Shown: positions 14,981 to 24,570 of the stretch, one piece after another
How the letters are laid out: every line of letters begins with the position of its first letter
Numbering within the stretch: the first letter of the stretch is position 1
From: JAAFHN01 sp031421855
GTDB lineage: Bacteria; Pseudomonadota; Gammaproteobacteria; Burkholderiales; Burkholderiaceae_C
Length of the DNA stretch: 63,134 nt
Direction of reading: 5' to 3'
Assembly: GCA_031421855.1 (NCBI GenBank)
Contig: JANOPN010000158.1
Span: 1-63,134, forward strand
The notes under the pieces: model-generated
What the model was told of the DNA's origin: nothing
Seen by the model: the letters and a program-made list of their open reading frames with translations, nothing else
Database searches by the model: none
Translations under genes and position numbers: made by a program

Positions 14981-15877
14981 TTATTTGTTGGCAATGCCCG
15001 CGTCGACGTGTCCTGAGGGCACGTGTTGCGCTGCACTGGCCACATGCCCAGTTTGGTCGTCGAAGAAAAAGTCGGGCTCAAACTCGCGCAAGAACTCGCC
15101 CTTGGGTAGCCCGCCCAAGAACATGGCCTCATCGACTTCGATGTTCCAGTCCATCAAGGTGCGAATCGCTCGCTCGTGTGCGGGTGCGCTGCGGGCGGTA
15201 ACCAAGCAGGTGCGAATCCGCATTTTTGGCGTGCTGTTGCGTTGCAGCAGGTGCAACGCCTCCAATAGCGGCTTGAACGGCCCCGGCGGCAAGGGCAATG
15301 TCGCTTTGCGGCTTTCGTGTTTTTGAAAGGCCGGCAGGCCAGATTTTTTGAACACCCGCTCGGCTTCATCGGAGAACAGCACCGCATCACCGTCAAAGGC
15401 AATGCGAACTTCGGTGGGAAAGTTGTTTTGGGGAAGTGCGGAGTGCGTTGCCACCGTGGCTGCGGCAAACCCGTTGTCAAGCGCTGAGCGTACATCTTCA
15501 GCTTTGGCAGACAAAAACAAATTGGCATGCAATGGGCGCAAGTACCGCCAGGGCGGCTCGCCACGCGTGAAGGTACAGCGCACGATGGGTAGTTTGTAGT
15601 GCTCAGCCGAGCGCATCACACGCAAGCCAGATACCGGGTCGTTACGCGACAAAATCACGACCTCGACCCGTTTAGCTTCGTCTGAATTAAACGCCAGCAG
15701 CTTGTTAACCAGCGAAAAGGCGACCCCAGGTTTGGCCGGCTGATCGATTCGGTCGAGTTGGAGGTTGATGTAAGCACGGTCGTTGCCCCGCTCAAACACC
15801 TCATTTTCTTGCTCCAAATCGAACAAGGCCCGCGAAGAAATCGCGACAACCAACTGACCTTCGAGCGTGTTTGACAT
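14981..15877 (-). CDS. 5'-nucleotidase (cytosolic 5'-nucleotidase 1-like family)
   Basis: 298 residues of the 5'-nucleotidase family related to eukaryotic cytosolic nucleotidase 1. Recognisable parts are LVVAISSRALFDLEQEN near the start, VVILSRNDPVSGLRVMRS, RIAFDGDAVLFSDEAERVF and the end segment PDFFFDDQTGHV. Such enzymes dephosphorylate nucleoside monophosphates in the cytoplasm. It is on the same strand as the following Mo-hydroxylase/Sox operon with a 71-bp gap, so it could be co-transcribed, though I see no functional link. Confidence 0.82.
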   Translation of the reverse strand: MSNTLEGQLVVAISSRALFDLEQENEVFERGNDRAYINLQLDRIDQPAKPGVAFSLVNKLLAFNSDEAKRVEVVILSRNDPVSGLRVMRSAEHYKLPIVRCTFTRGEPPWRYLRPLHANLFLSAKAEDVRSALDNGFAAATVATHSALPQNNFPTEVRIAFDGDAVLFSDEAERVFKKSGLPAFQKHESRKATLPLPPGPFKPLLEALHLLQRNSTPKMRIRTCLVTARSAPAHERAIRTLMDWNIEVDEAMFLGGLPKGEFLREFEPDFFFDDQTGHVASAAQHVPSGHVDAGIANK

Positions 15878-15895
15878 CGCCGAAGTTTAGGCGCT

Positions 15896-17047
15896 TTAGC
15901 GCACAAAACCGCCTGATCGAGAAATGAGGGTCAACTCGATGAAACGGCTTGCAGCAAGTCCCACTTCGTTGAAATTCAGCTCAAAGCCACCTAAATCAAA
16001 TCGCTTTGTCGACCATGCCGTATCGATGAATGACTTGGGCGTGATGGTCCCGGGGGCCTTGGAAGCGATGGCAATGAATGCCTTGGCGTTGATGTACCCT
16101 TCAAGAGTCAAATGCGAGGCTTCGACGTCGACCTTTGCATCTGCAAAAGCACTTTTGAAATCTCGCACCACGGCAATTGACTCTCGTGTGGGCAAGGGCA
16201 CGACCTGAGTTAACGTCACGCCCGCACCATCGTTCCCCATAGCCTTGATGGTGCCAGCAGCACCCAAAACCGACAACCCGTAGAGGGCGAGGCCTGGCTG
16301 CTTGGCTCGAATGGCCTTGATGAACTCCAGCGAAGGCTTGCCTGCCAGTCCCATCACCACCGCGCCAGCTTCGGCGGCAGCGATCTTATCGGCAGCGGCT
16401 ACAGCGTCGCTTGCGTTGTTTTCGATCGTGGCCAAAGCAATCGCTTTGTTTTTGACTTGAGACATAGCAGCGGTCGCTGCAATCAAAATTTCTTTACCAA
16501 ATCCGTTATTTTGGGTCACAAATGCAACTTTGGATATGCCAATGGTGCTCAGATGCCGGACCAACTGCACTGCTTCTTCCGCGTAGCCCGCGCGAATGCC
16601 AAGCACATTGCGCACCCCTGCGGGTCGGGCCGAAACAGCGCCGGTGAATGGTGAAAACATCAGCATGCCCGACTCTTTGACTTGCGCCATGGCTGCATCG
16701 ACCATGGGCGTGCCCATGACCGTGAACAAACCAAAAATCGACTTGTTGTCAAAGAATTGCTTCAGGTTCTCCTGGCTCTTCTTGAGATCGTATGCATCGT
16801 CAAGCGCATTGAGCACGATGCGCTTGCCACGAATGCCACCTTTTGCGTTGATCGCGTCGAAACACAATTTTCCGCCCAGGTGCATGGCTTTCCCCAGATC
16901 GGCCAAGGGGCCGCTGAGGGCGACGCTTTGCCCTAATTGAATGGTGTCAGTCTCGGCACCGATGGCAGCCCCGACACCAACGCAAGCCAACGCCGTTCCC
17001 GCCGCCCCGAATACGAGCTGGCGGCGAATAGGTGAGTTTGGACGCAT
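15896..17047 (-). CDS. Branched-chain amino acid-type ABC substrate-binding protein
   Basis: 383 residues of the LivK-like periplasmic binding protein family (type I fold). The signal region RRQLVFGAAGTALACVGVGAA suggests Tat or Sec export. IQLGQSVALSGPLADLGKAM and INAKGGIRGKRIVLNALDDAYD are the standard first-lobe motifs. No permease or ATPase genes are near, so it is an orphan that either feeds a transporter encoded elsewhere or acts as a sensor. Ligand unknown. Confidence 0.85.
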   Translation of the reverse strand: MRPNSPIRRQLVFGAAGTALACVGVGAAIGAETDTIQLGQSVALSGPLADLGKAMHLGGKLCFDAINAKGGIRGKRIVLNALDDAYDLKKSQENLKQFFDNKSIFGLFTVMGTPMVDAAMAQVKESGMLMFSPFTGAVSARPAGVRNVLGIRAGYAEEAVQLVRHLSTIGISKVAFVTQNNGFGKEILIAATAAMSQVKNKAIALATIENNASDAVAAADKIAAAEAGAVVMGLAGKPSLEFIKAIRAKQPGLALYGLSVLGAAGTIKAMGNDGAGVTLTQVVPLPTRESIAVVRDFKSAFADAKVDVEASHLTLEGYINAKAFIAIASKAPGTITPKSFIDTAWSTKRFDLGGFELNFNEVGLAASRFIELTLISRSGGFVR

Positions 17048-17118
17048 GTCGGGCTACCTTGATCGTTTAAAACACATTTTGTGCAATCGCACTCGGAAAT
17101 CGCAAGCGGGGATACACC

Positions 17119-18354
17119 TTACTTCACAAAGGTGTTGAGCTGAATGATCGGCAGCAAGACCGCAAGCACAATGATCATTACGATACCGCCCATCGCGACA
17201 ATGAGCAAGGGCTCAAGAATGGTCGCTAATTGCATGGCACGGCGTTGGACTTCGTTTGATAACTGCTGGGCCGCGCGCTCCAGCATCACTGAGAGCTGAC
17301 CGGTTTGCTCACCCAGGCGAGCAAACATCGCCAACAGGCTCGGAAATCGCTTGCGAACATCGAGTGCACTGGCCAGCGGCGCACCCTCACGCACGAGCAC
17401 AACCGCCTCGGCCACATCGGCTCGCATGGCGCGGTTGCTGAGCGTGTCACCCGCCGCCTGCAAGGCTTTGAGAATTGGCACACCTGCACCGGTGAGCATG
17501 GCCAAGGTGCTGGCAAACCGGGCTGCGTTGTAGCCGCGCGCCAAACGCCCGACGACGGGCACGCGCAACCAAGCGCCGTCCATGCGCAGTCCAATGAGCT
17601 CGCTCTTCCAAGCCTGCTGCAACGCGATGCCGCCACCGATGACGAGTAGCGCAATCAACCAACCCCAGTCGCGCAAAACCTGCGCAATGGCGAGCATGGC
17701 GGAAGTTAAAAAGGGCAGCGCGCGCTTGGTGCCCACAAAAACACCTGCGACCTGGGGCACGACATAGGTCACCAAAAACACAACGATGACGATGGCGACC
17801 AAGGTGACGATGGCGGGATAGAGCGCCGCACCCATCAGCTTGGCCTTGAGCGCTTGACCGTTTTCGAGTTCATCAGCCAGCCGCGTCATCACAGTGCCCA
17901 GCGCGCCGCTTTGCTCGCCGGCCGCGACCACGCTTTGGTAGACAGGCGGGAACTCCGTCGTGTGTTGGGACAGCGCCTTGGCAAACGATGCGCCGGCATT
18001 CACTTCGGCCCTGAGCGCGGCGATCAAGCCCCTCAGCGCATCGTCTTCTGCCTCGTCCATGAGCGCAGTCAACGCGCGCTCAAGCGGCAACCCGGAAGTC
18101 AACAAACCCGCCAGTTGCCGAGTCCAAACCGCCAGTGCAGTGCCAGACAAGGCCTTCGGCACCAACATGCGAGCAATGAGCCCGCCAGACGACGCATTGG
18201 CGGTGGAGCTCGCGTTCATCGCCAATTCAACGGTCAATGGCACCAGTTTTTGCGTACGCAGCTGACCGCGAGCAGACTTGGCGGTATCAGCCTCAACGAT
18301 GCCGCTTCGCGTCGATCCATCGACATCAAGGGCTTCAAATTTATAGGCAGGCAT
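17119..18354 (-). CDS. gspF: Type II secretion inner-membrane protein GspF
   Basis: 411 residues from the ATG at 18354 (MPAYKFEALDVDG). A TTG 18 bases upstream overlaps the gspE stop and could be a coupled start. Two T2SSF domains flank three transmembrane segments (about 170-192, 220-245 and 380-405), each domain with the typical pattern RQLAGLLTSGLPLERAL and MLTGAGVPILKAL. GspF is the polytopic platform contacting the GspE ATPase. It is the last gene of the gspG-F cluster on the minus strand. Confidence 0.95.
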   Translation of the reverse strand: MPAYKFEALDVDGSTRSGIVEADTAKSARGQLRTQKLVPLTVELAMNASSTANASSGGLIARMLVPKALSGTALAVWTRQLAGLLTSGLPLERALTALMDEAEDDALRGLIAALRAEVNAGASFAKALSQHTTEFPPVYQSVVAAGEQSGALGTVMTRLADELENGQALKAKLMGAALYPAIVTLVAIVIVVFLVTYVVPQVAGVFVGTKRALPFLTSAMLAIAQVLRDWGWLIALLVIGGGIALQQAWKSELIGLRMDGAWLRVPVVGRLARGYNAARFASTLAMLTGAGVPILKALQAAGDTLSNRAMRADVAEAVVLVREGAPLASALDVRKRFPSLLAMFARLGEQTGQLSVMLERAAQQLSNEVQRRAMQLATILEPLLIVAMGGIVMIIVLAVLLPIIQLNTFVK

Positions 18355-18368
18355 TTGATTACTCGAGC

Positions 18369-19769
18369 TCAATCACGCGTGACGCGTACCAGCTCTTCAA
18401 GCGACGTGACACCCAAATCAACCAAGCGCTGACCGTCTTCGCGCATGAGCTTCATGCCTTGTGCAATGGCCGCTTGGCGAATGTCGGCCTCAGCAGCCTG
18501 CGCATGAATGAGCGCCTTGATGTGATCATTGGTCACCAACAACTCGTACACCCCTGTTCGCCCCAAATACCCGGTTTGCCCGCAAACCGAGCAGCCCACA
18601 CCCTGACAATGCGTGCACACCTTTCGAACCAAACGCTGAGCCAGCACGCCCAGCAGCGAGGAGCTGAGCAAAAACGGCTCAATGCCCATGTCGCTGAGTC
18701 GGGTTACCGCACTGGCCGCGTCATTGGTATGAAGCGTAGCCAGAACCAAATGGCCAGTGAGGGACGCCTGAATCGCAATCTGAGCCGTTTCGAAATCGCG
18801 AATCTCACCAATCATGATGACATCAGGATCTTGGCGAAGAATCGCCCGCAGTGCTTTGGCAAATGTGAGATCAATCTTCGCATTCACTTGGGTTTGGCCA
18901 ACACCGGCGAGCTCGTATTCAATCGGGTCTTCAACCGTCATGATGTTGCTCTGGATGGCATCAAGCCGCGACAGCGCCGCGTAAAGTGTCGTGGTCTTAC
19001 CAGAGCCTGTCGGCCCGGTCACCAAAATGATGCCGTGGGGTTGCGCAACCAAACCCTCGAAGCGAGTCAACGTGTCACCGCCCATGCCAACCGACTCCAA
19101 ACTCAGGCGCTTGTCACCCTTGTCAAGCAGCCGCAGAACCGCCCGCTCACCATGGGCACTGGGCAGCGTGCTGACACGAACGTCCACAGCTCGGGTGCCA
19201 ATCCGCAGGCTGATACGCCCGTCTTGAGGCAAGCGCTTTTCAGAAATATCCAACTCAGCCATGATTTTGAGGCGCGAAATCAGTGCCGCATGCAGCGCTC
19301 GGTTGGGCTGCACGACTTCGCGCAGTCCGCCGTCGACCCGAAAGCGAACGCTCGAGTGGCGCTCATACGGCTCGATGTGAATGTCGCTGGCACCATCACG
19401 GGCGGCTTGCGTCAGCAGTGCGTTGAGCATGCGAATGATGGGGGCATCGCCAGCGGACTCGAGTAAGTCTTCCACGGCGGGTAGATCTTGCATCATGCGC
19501 GATAAATCGGCGTCGCCCTGGACCTCACTCACAACCGAAGCGGCGTCACCCTCGCCTTGCGCGTAGGCGCGGCTGATGCGCTGGGCAAGCAAGGTCGGAG
19601 CCTCTAAAACAATGTCGTGGATGCGGTATTTGCGCGAAATCTCCGACATGGCAGACACGCCAGAGACGTCGGTTGGACGAGCGCTCAAGCACAGCGTCAA
19701 TCGCTCGTCACTGTCCTCAAGCAGCATTTGATGCTCGCGTGCGAACGAATAGGGCAAGGGGTAACGCAT
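18369..19769 (-). CDS. gspE: Type II secretion ATPase GspE
   Basis: 466 residues. It has an N-terminal N1E-type region, then SDIHIEPYE, Walker A GPTGSGKTTTLYAAL (from residue 252), an Asp box MTVEDPIEYE, and Walker B VIMIGEIRDFETA. A His box is probably TGHLVLATLHTNDA. A tetracysteine motif CTHCQGVGCSVC sits near residue 405; its two CxxC pairs are only four residues apart, a short form of the zinc-binding element. It powers pseudopilus assembly from the cytoplasm. Its stop overlaps a possible TTG start of gspF. Confidence 0.96.
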   Translation of the reverse strand: MRYPLPYSFAREHQMLLEDSDERLTLCLSARPTDVSGVSAMSEISRKYRIHDIVLEAPTLLAQRISRAYAQGEGDAASVVSEVQGDADLSRMMQDLPAVEDLLESAGDAPIIRMLNALLTQAARDGASDIHIEPYERHSSVRFRVDGGLREVVQPNRALHAALISRLKIMAELDISEKRLPQDGRISLRIGTRAVDVRVSTLPSAHGERAVLRLLDKGDKRLSLESVGMGGDTLTRFEGLVAQPHGIILVTGPTGSGKTTTLYAALSRLDAIQSNIMTVEDPIEYELAGVGQTQVNAKIDLTFAKALRAILRQDPDVIMIGEIRDFETAQIAIQASLTGHLVLATLHTNDAASAVTRLSDMGIEPFLLSSSLLGVLAQRLVRKVCTHCQGVGCSVCGQTGYLGRTGVYELLVTNDHIKALIHAQAAEADIRQAAIAQGMKLMREDGQRLVDLGVTSLEELVRVTRD

Positions 19770-19775
19770 GTCAGC

Positions 19776-21986
19776 TCAGGGCTTGGTGGCGTTCGTTTTG
19801 GCAGGCAAGCTCGGCAACACAGGCGCTTCGTTGACCGGAATCGCGGCGCTTGGTGCGGGCTGCATGTCTCGTTGCCCCGCGCGCATGCTCTCATAACGGT
19901 CAGCAGTGAAACGCTCGGTTGACTCGCCATCGCGAACCACAACCGGACGCAAAAATACCATCAAATTGGTCTTTTTGCGCTGTCGCTGCTCGCTCTTGAA
20001 CAAGTTGCCAAACAATGGCACATCGCTGACGCCAGGTACTTTTTCAACGCCTCCAGAGAACTCGTCTTGCAACAAGCCGCCCAGCACCACGATGCCGCCG
20101 TCTTGCACCAACACCGTGCTTTCAATCGCCCGCTTGTTGGTGATCAAGCCGCTGGCTGCGCTACGCGAAGCCGGGTCGACGGAGCTGATTTCATGAAACA
20201 CTTGGAGTTTGACCGTGCCATTTTCGGAAATCTGTGGCTTGACGCGCAAGGTCAAGCCAACATCGCGTCGCTCAATGGTTTGAAACGGGTTTACCGATCC
20301 GCCGCCGCTGCTGGCGCCCGTGTTGGTGAATTGACCGGTCACAAATGGCACGTTTTGCCCGACGACGATCTTGGCTTCCTCGTTGTCCATGGTCAGTGTG
20401 TAGGGTGTAGACAGCACATTGCCGTCCCCGGTCTGCTCCAGGAATCGGGCCAAAAACCCCAAAACATAGACGCCGTCAGTGTTTCTCGCGACACCCAGGT
20501 TTAAACCTTTGGCGGGTGCGACCGCACCGCTAGAGCCTTGCGACGCCAAGTTGATGATGTTGGCACCGGCTGTGCTGAAGTTGGTGCCCAGCAATCCGAT
20601 GTTTTTATCGCCCTTGCCACCCAAGGCACCTTGCCACTGAATGCCAAACTCGGCGGCGCGATCACTCGACACCTCAGCTATCAGTGTCTCGACAAACACT
20701 TGCGCGCGACGCTCATCCAAGCGATCAATAACCGCTCGCAATTGGCGATACTGCGGCTCGCTGGCCGTGATGATGAGTGAATTGGTTGCGATGTCCGCTT
20801 GAACTTGCCCGCCAGTGGTTGCCTGAGTGGCCGCAGCTTGGCCCGCCACGGCAGGCGCGGCACTCGCCGTGCTGGTGCCGGACATCGCAGCGCGCAAGGT
20901 GTTTGCGAGCTTGGTTGCGTCCGCGTTCTTCAAACTGACGACGTAAATATTGCCCGTCGACGGGTTACCAGATGGCTGATCAAGTTTGGCGATGACTGAC
21001 TTCACGAAGCTCAATCTAGGGGCGTTCGCCGCGCGGATGATGAGTGAGTTAGACCTTGGCTCGGGAATGATGGTGGTGCGGTACGAGCTGTCAACCTGGC
21101 CCTGACCAGCCGCTGGTGCGCCTGCGGACTCGGTGAACCGCAACACGATGCCCGCGATGTCTTGCGCGATGACGTGTTTGAGTGGGACGATGTCCATGTC
21201 AGTCGCATTGGCCACATCCATGACCGCGATGATTTTCTCGACCCGCAGCAGGTTGTCGGCATAGTCGGTCACGACCAGCGAGTTGTTGCCGGGGTTGACA
21301 TTGATGGTGTTGTTCGCGCTGACCAGTGGCCTGAGGATCGGCACGAGGTTATTCGCAGTCTCGTGCGTGAGTTTAAATATTTGGGTGACAATTTGATTGC
21401 CACCCGTCGCGCGTTCGACTCCAGCCAGGGAGACTGATCCACCTTGTACTTTGGCGTCGGCCTCGGGGGTCACTTTGAAAATGCCCGCGCTTTCAACCAA
21501 GGCAAAACCTTGCAGCCGGAGCTGCGCCGCGAACTGGCTGAAGGCCTGCGTGGCAGTTATTTTCCGCTCGGAATTCAGGTTCATCACGCCTTTGACTCGC
21601 GGATCCACAACGATGCTTTTGCCGGTTGCAGCAGCAATCGCGCGTGCGACGCTTTCAATCTCAGCGCCATTAAAACTGAGCAAGACCGGCTCGCCCGCCT
21701 TGTTGTTCAAGCGTTGGGTTGGGCCGCTGGCAGAAGAATTTGACAGGTTCGCCGCGGAAACTGGTGCAACCGCTTGACCCGCTTGACCCGCTTGCGCTGG
21801 GGGCGACACTGGCAACGGGGGCGGTGGTACTTGAACGGACGTGGGCAACTGAGCGAAAACAGTTTGTGCGGCGACCGCTGCCGCAAAAGCCATTGCAGAC
21901 AACCGAACGGGTGATCGAGGCAACATCGACTCAGCAACCCAAGCGATCGCAATCAAGGGGAATTCACGGTTTTTCAGATTCTTCAT
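19776..21986 (-). CDS. gspD: Type II secretion outer-membrane secretin GspD
   Basis: 736 residues from MKNLKNREFPLI; this start lies 4 bp after the gspN stop, while an upstream GTG at 22190 would overlap gspN by 200 bp. After a signal peptide (ending near TVFAQ) comes a Pro-rich linker, the N0 domain (VLLSFNGAEIESVARAIA), N1-N3 domains, and the secretin domain (GLTLRVKPQISENGTVKLQV; IVVLGGLLQDE). It forms the outer-membrane pore. The gene order N-D-E-F follows the common Burkholderiales arrangement. The long antisense frame here is a shadow. Confidence 0.96.
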   Translation of the reverse strand: MKNLKNREFPLIAIAWVAESMLPRSPVRLSAMAFAAAVAAQTVFAQLPTSVQVPPPPLPVSPPAQAGQAGQAVAPVSAANLSNSSASGPTQRLNNKAGEPVLLSFNGAEIESVARAIAAATGKSIVVDPRVKGVMNLNSERKITATQAFSQFAAQLRLQGFALVESAGIFKVTPEADAKVQGGSVSLAGVERATGGNQIVTQIFKLTHETANNLVPILRPLVSANNTINVNPGNNSLVVTDYADNLLRVEKIIAVMDVANATDMDIVPLKHVIAQDIAGIVLRFTESAGAPAAGQGQVDSSYRTTIIPEPRSNSLIIRAANAPRLSFVKSVIAKLDQPSGNPSTGNIYVVSLKNADATKLANTLRAAMSGTSTASAAPAVAGQAAATQATTGGQVQADIATNSLIITASEPQYRQLRAVIDRLDERRAQVFVETLIAEVSSDRAAEFGIQWQGALGGKGDKNIGLLGTNFSTAGANIINLASQGSSGAVAPAKGLNLGVARNTDGVYVLGFLARFLEQTGDGNVLSTPYTLTMDNEEAKIVVGQNVPFVTGQFTNTGASSGGGSVNPFQTIERRDVGLTLRVKPQISENGTVKLQVFHEISSVDPASRSAASGLITNKRAIESTVLVQDGGIVVLGGLLQDEFSGGVEKVPGVSDVPLFGNLFKSEQRQRKKTNLMVFLRPVVVRDGESTERFTADRYESMRAGQRDMQPAPSAAIPVNEAPVLPSLPAKTNATKP

Positions 21987-21990
21987 GTCG

Positions 21991-22815
21991 TCATCCAATG
22001 CTGATGAGCGACCGCGCGCCTTGGCGTCGGCCGATGATGTTGAGTAAGTTTTGCAAGACAGCTTCTTGCTCAGGCTGCGCTGAGGCAACGCCGGAAAATC
22101 GCAGCCGCTGACCAATCCATTGGCCGTCGCCACTGAGTTGAAGCGCGCCTTCAAGTGTGCTGAGTTTGACGCTTGGCACATCACCGCCACTCAATACCAA
22201 TCGGTAGCTACCAACAGGCTTAAGCGTTGACAAACGCGAGTGTGCGTGCACGACATCCAACTGAGCGGCCCCCGTCATGGCCAATCTGCCTTGGCGAACA
22301 CCGAGACTCAACGACTCACTGCGAAGATCCAACTGCGCTTGCAGACCCAGGGTGTTCCAAGGAGTACCTAAACCGGCCAATAGCTGCGCGGGGATGGTTG
22401 AAGCTGGAATGCGCATGCCGACATCAACGCCGCCCCAACTCGGCGATACACGGATAGCCCAGGGCTCACGGGTGCAGCAATCGGCGTTCAGAGCTACCCC
22501 TGCACCGGTTAAGCCCAATCTCACGACCCAGTCCACTCGCCCGGGTAAGCGCGCAGAGTCCGCGCTGTCGCTGCCACCACGCAAAACAACAACGGCACTC
22601 CCGCGCCAAATCGTCCCATTCACTTCTTGCAAATTGACCCGTCCTTGCGTCACCGAACGCACAGGCTCAACCGCCAAGCGCGCGGGTAAAAGAGCGACCA
22701 ACGAAATCATGCAACCGGCCGCCAAACCTACGGCCGCCGCGACCCACGGTCGGGCCTCCAAGCCAGACTTCGCACCCGGCGGCGTCAGCGACCGCGTCGG
22801 CTTAGATCGCGTCAT
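21991..22815 (-). CDS. gspN: Type II secretion protein GspN
   Basis: 274 residues of the T2SSN family: one N-terminal membrane segment (AAAVGLAAGCMISLVALLPARL, about 26-47) then a beta-rich periplasmic domain with the family pattern VRSVTQGRVNLQEVNGTIWRG. Its role is accessory; it is missing from some systems. It overlaps gspM by 4 bp and leads into gspD after 4 bp. Confidence 0.88.
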   Translation of the reverse strand: MTRSKPTRSLTPPGAKSGLEARPWVAAAVGLAAGCMISLVALLPARLAVEPVRSVTQGRVNLQEVNGTIWRGSAVVVLRGGSDSADSARLPGRVDWVVRLGLTGAGVALNADCCTREPWAIRVSPSWGGVDVGMRIPASTIPAQLLAGLGTPWNTLGLQAQLDLRSESLSLGVRQGRLAMTGAAQLDVVHAHSRLSTLKPVGSYRLVLSGGDVPSVKLSTLEGALQLSGDGQWIGQRLRFSGVASAQPEQEAVLQNLLNIIGRRQGARSLISIG

Positions 22816-23339
22816 GGCGCGGCAAACACGGTCAACGCGAGGCTACCATCCCAAGTCGAAGACACTGGCGAACCCACAACCGACTGGTTAGGTACATTCC
22901 GCTGCAATTTGACCTCGCTTGGCAAAGCCCGGGCGTCTGTGCGCGCAACAGCCAAGAAGTCGGCCAAGGCTTGCGGAGAAGCGGACTTCAGCGTCAATGT
23001 CGCGCGATCACCCACGACCCTCAGCTCAGCGGTTGCACCAAAACGCTCTTTTGCTGCCACGTCCAGCGCTTTGAGTGCATCAAACGAGCTCACGCGTGGG
23101 GCGGCTTGAATGGACTTGGCCTGGGCTGCGAGCGACTGCATTGAAGCCAATTGCGCATCGGCGCGAGCGTGCAATTTGGGGGCCTGAGCAAGCCAGGCAA
23201 TCGGCCCGGCTAACAACAACCACCATATCGCCGCGCCTGCAACCAACAAGGTGCCAAAACCGACCAAATAACGCTCGCGAGATTGCAAGCGATCGAAGCG
23301 GGCACGAATTTGACTCAAACCATCGTAGAGCGCGCTCAT
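22812..23339 (-). CDS. gspM: Type II secretion protein GspM
   Basis: 175 residues with one transmembrane helix (about 28-50, FGTLLVAGAAIWWLLLAGPIAW) and a small periplasmic ferredoxin-like domain. It binds GspL in the inner-membrane platform. The sequence is weakly conserved; size, topology and position between gspL and gspN decide the call. It overlaps gspL and gspN by 4 bp each. Confidence 0.9.
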   Translation of the reverse strand: MSALYDGLSQIRARFDRLQSRERYLVGFGTLLVAGAAIWWLLLAGPIAWLAQAPKLHARADAQLASMQSLAAQAKSIQAAPRVSSFDALKALDVAAKERFGATAELRVVGDRATLTLKSASPQALADFLAVARTDARALPSEVKLQRNVPNQSVVGSPVSSTWDGSLALTVFAAP

Positions 23340-24544
23340 GGCTGACCACTCCCAGCCACTTTGATGCGAACGGTGTCGACCTCGAAGACGGCATCCAGTC
23401 CAAAACCTTGCATGGCCCGCGTCGCGGCGGCAACATCAGCAACGCGAACACCTTTCAGGCTCAAACCCGAGCCATCGAACTCGATGGCAGTTGGTCCGTT
23501 TGCTGATGGCACACCAGCAGCTGCACTGACCTGAGCCCATGCGTTCATCTGTGACTCAAAATCTCCCGCGCCGAGCGATCCTTTGCTGCGCCTGAGCAAA
23601 TCAAGCTGCCGTTGCATCTGAACCGGTGCGTCGATCACTACCTTCACGTCGGGAAAAATTTGGGTCAACGAATCGTATGCAGCCCTTCGCTTAGCCGACA
23701 ACGCAGCTTCTTGTTGATGGGCGAGCACCTGAATGCCAACCACGTTCGCAACAACCAACATCGCAACGCCGACTCGAAACGGTCGCCACTGGGTAGCAAA
23801 GCACAACTCATGAAGCCACTTTTGCAGTCGTTGCACGACCCCGCTCGCAGTAAACCGAGACAATTCGAACTGCGCCAAATTGCCGCGACTGAGCGCACTT
23901 GACTTGGCACACGCTGCCAATGCCACTGCCCAGGACTCAACCGCGACTTTGCGGCCAAGCAAGGTTTCTGCGTTTGCTGCCAAGTTTGGTGGGGACACCC
24001 AGCGGGTCGAGTCAGCATCGGGCACCAAATTGCTGTGTATCACGCCACCCAAAGGCATTGTCCAAGCGCCGGCTGGCCCACAATAGGTGACACACAAGGA
24101 AGTTTCGTCTCCGCCGATACGCGCTTCAGCGGCCTCGCCGGGAATCGATTGCGTTGTGAGGTGCGTCGCGCCTCGACCCGCCTCTTGCAAAGCGGTCAAG
24201 CGCGAGACAAGCCAGGGTTTTTGGCAAGCAAACACCCAGATTCCACCATCAGATGCCGGTTTCGCGTCGTCCAAAACCGCGAGATGTGTGTCTTGCGTGT
24301 CATCGAGCAATCGCTCTTCAAGCGCGCCGTCAAGGGCCAAACGCAGCCTCGCTGCAGGTGTCTTGGGTAAATTGACGCGATGCCAAGCGCATCGACTCGC
24401 AGGCACGACTGCAATCAAGTCGGTGCTTGCAGGCAACAAATCAAGCGTGCAGAAATCGTGCCGCACCAATGCTTGTGCATCGTTGATCAAAGCATAGTGC
24501 CAGACGTCCGTGTCTGAGTCGGGTAATTCAAGGACCAGTCGCAT
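23336..24544 (-). CDS. gspL: Type II secretion protein GspL
   Basis: 402 residues: a large cytoplasmic actin-like domain (about 1-240) that recruits GspE, one transmembrane helix near residue 255 (RVGVAMLVVANVVGIQVL) and a periplasmic domain. The segment VVPASRCAWHRVNLPKTPAARLR matches the GspL N-terminal fold. It overlaps gspM by 4 bp and lies 26 bp after the gspK stop. Confidence 0.9.
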   Translation of the reverse strand: MRLVLELPDSDTDVWHYALINDAQALVRHDFCTLDLLPASTDLIAVVPASRCAWHRVNLPKTPAARLRLALDGALEERLLDDTQDTHLAVLDDAKPASDGGIWVFACQKPWLVSRLTALQEAGRGATHLTTQSIPGEAAEARIGGDETSLCVTYCGPAGAWTMPLGGVIHSNLVPDADSTRWVSPPNLAANAETLLGRKVAVESWAVALAACAKSSALSRGNLAQFELSRFTASGVVQRLQKWLHELCFATQWRPFRVGVAMLVVANVVGIQVLAHQQEAALSAKRRAAYDSLTQIFPDVKVVIDAPVQMQRQLDLLRRSKGSLGAGDFESQMNAWAQVSAAAGVPSANGPTAIEFDGSGLSLKGVRVADVAAATRAMQGFGLDAVFEVDTVRIKVAGSGQP

Positions 24545-24570
24545 GGGCTCCCACGGCGGGCCGTGTTGAT

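Noticed and set aside
18237..19466. A 409-codon plus-strand frame opposite gspE/gspF
   Set aside because: It is antisense to strongly conserved T2SS genes, has no recognisable domain, and its composition is that of a shadow frame in GC-rich DNA.
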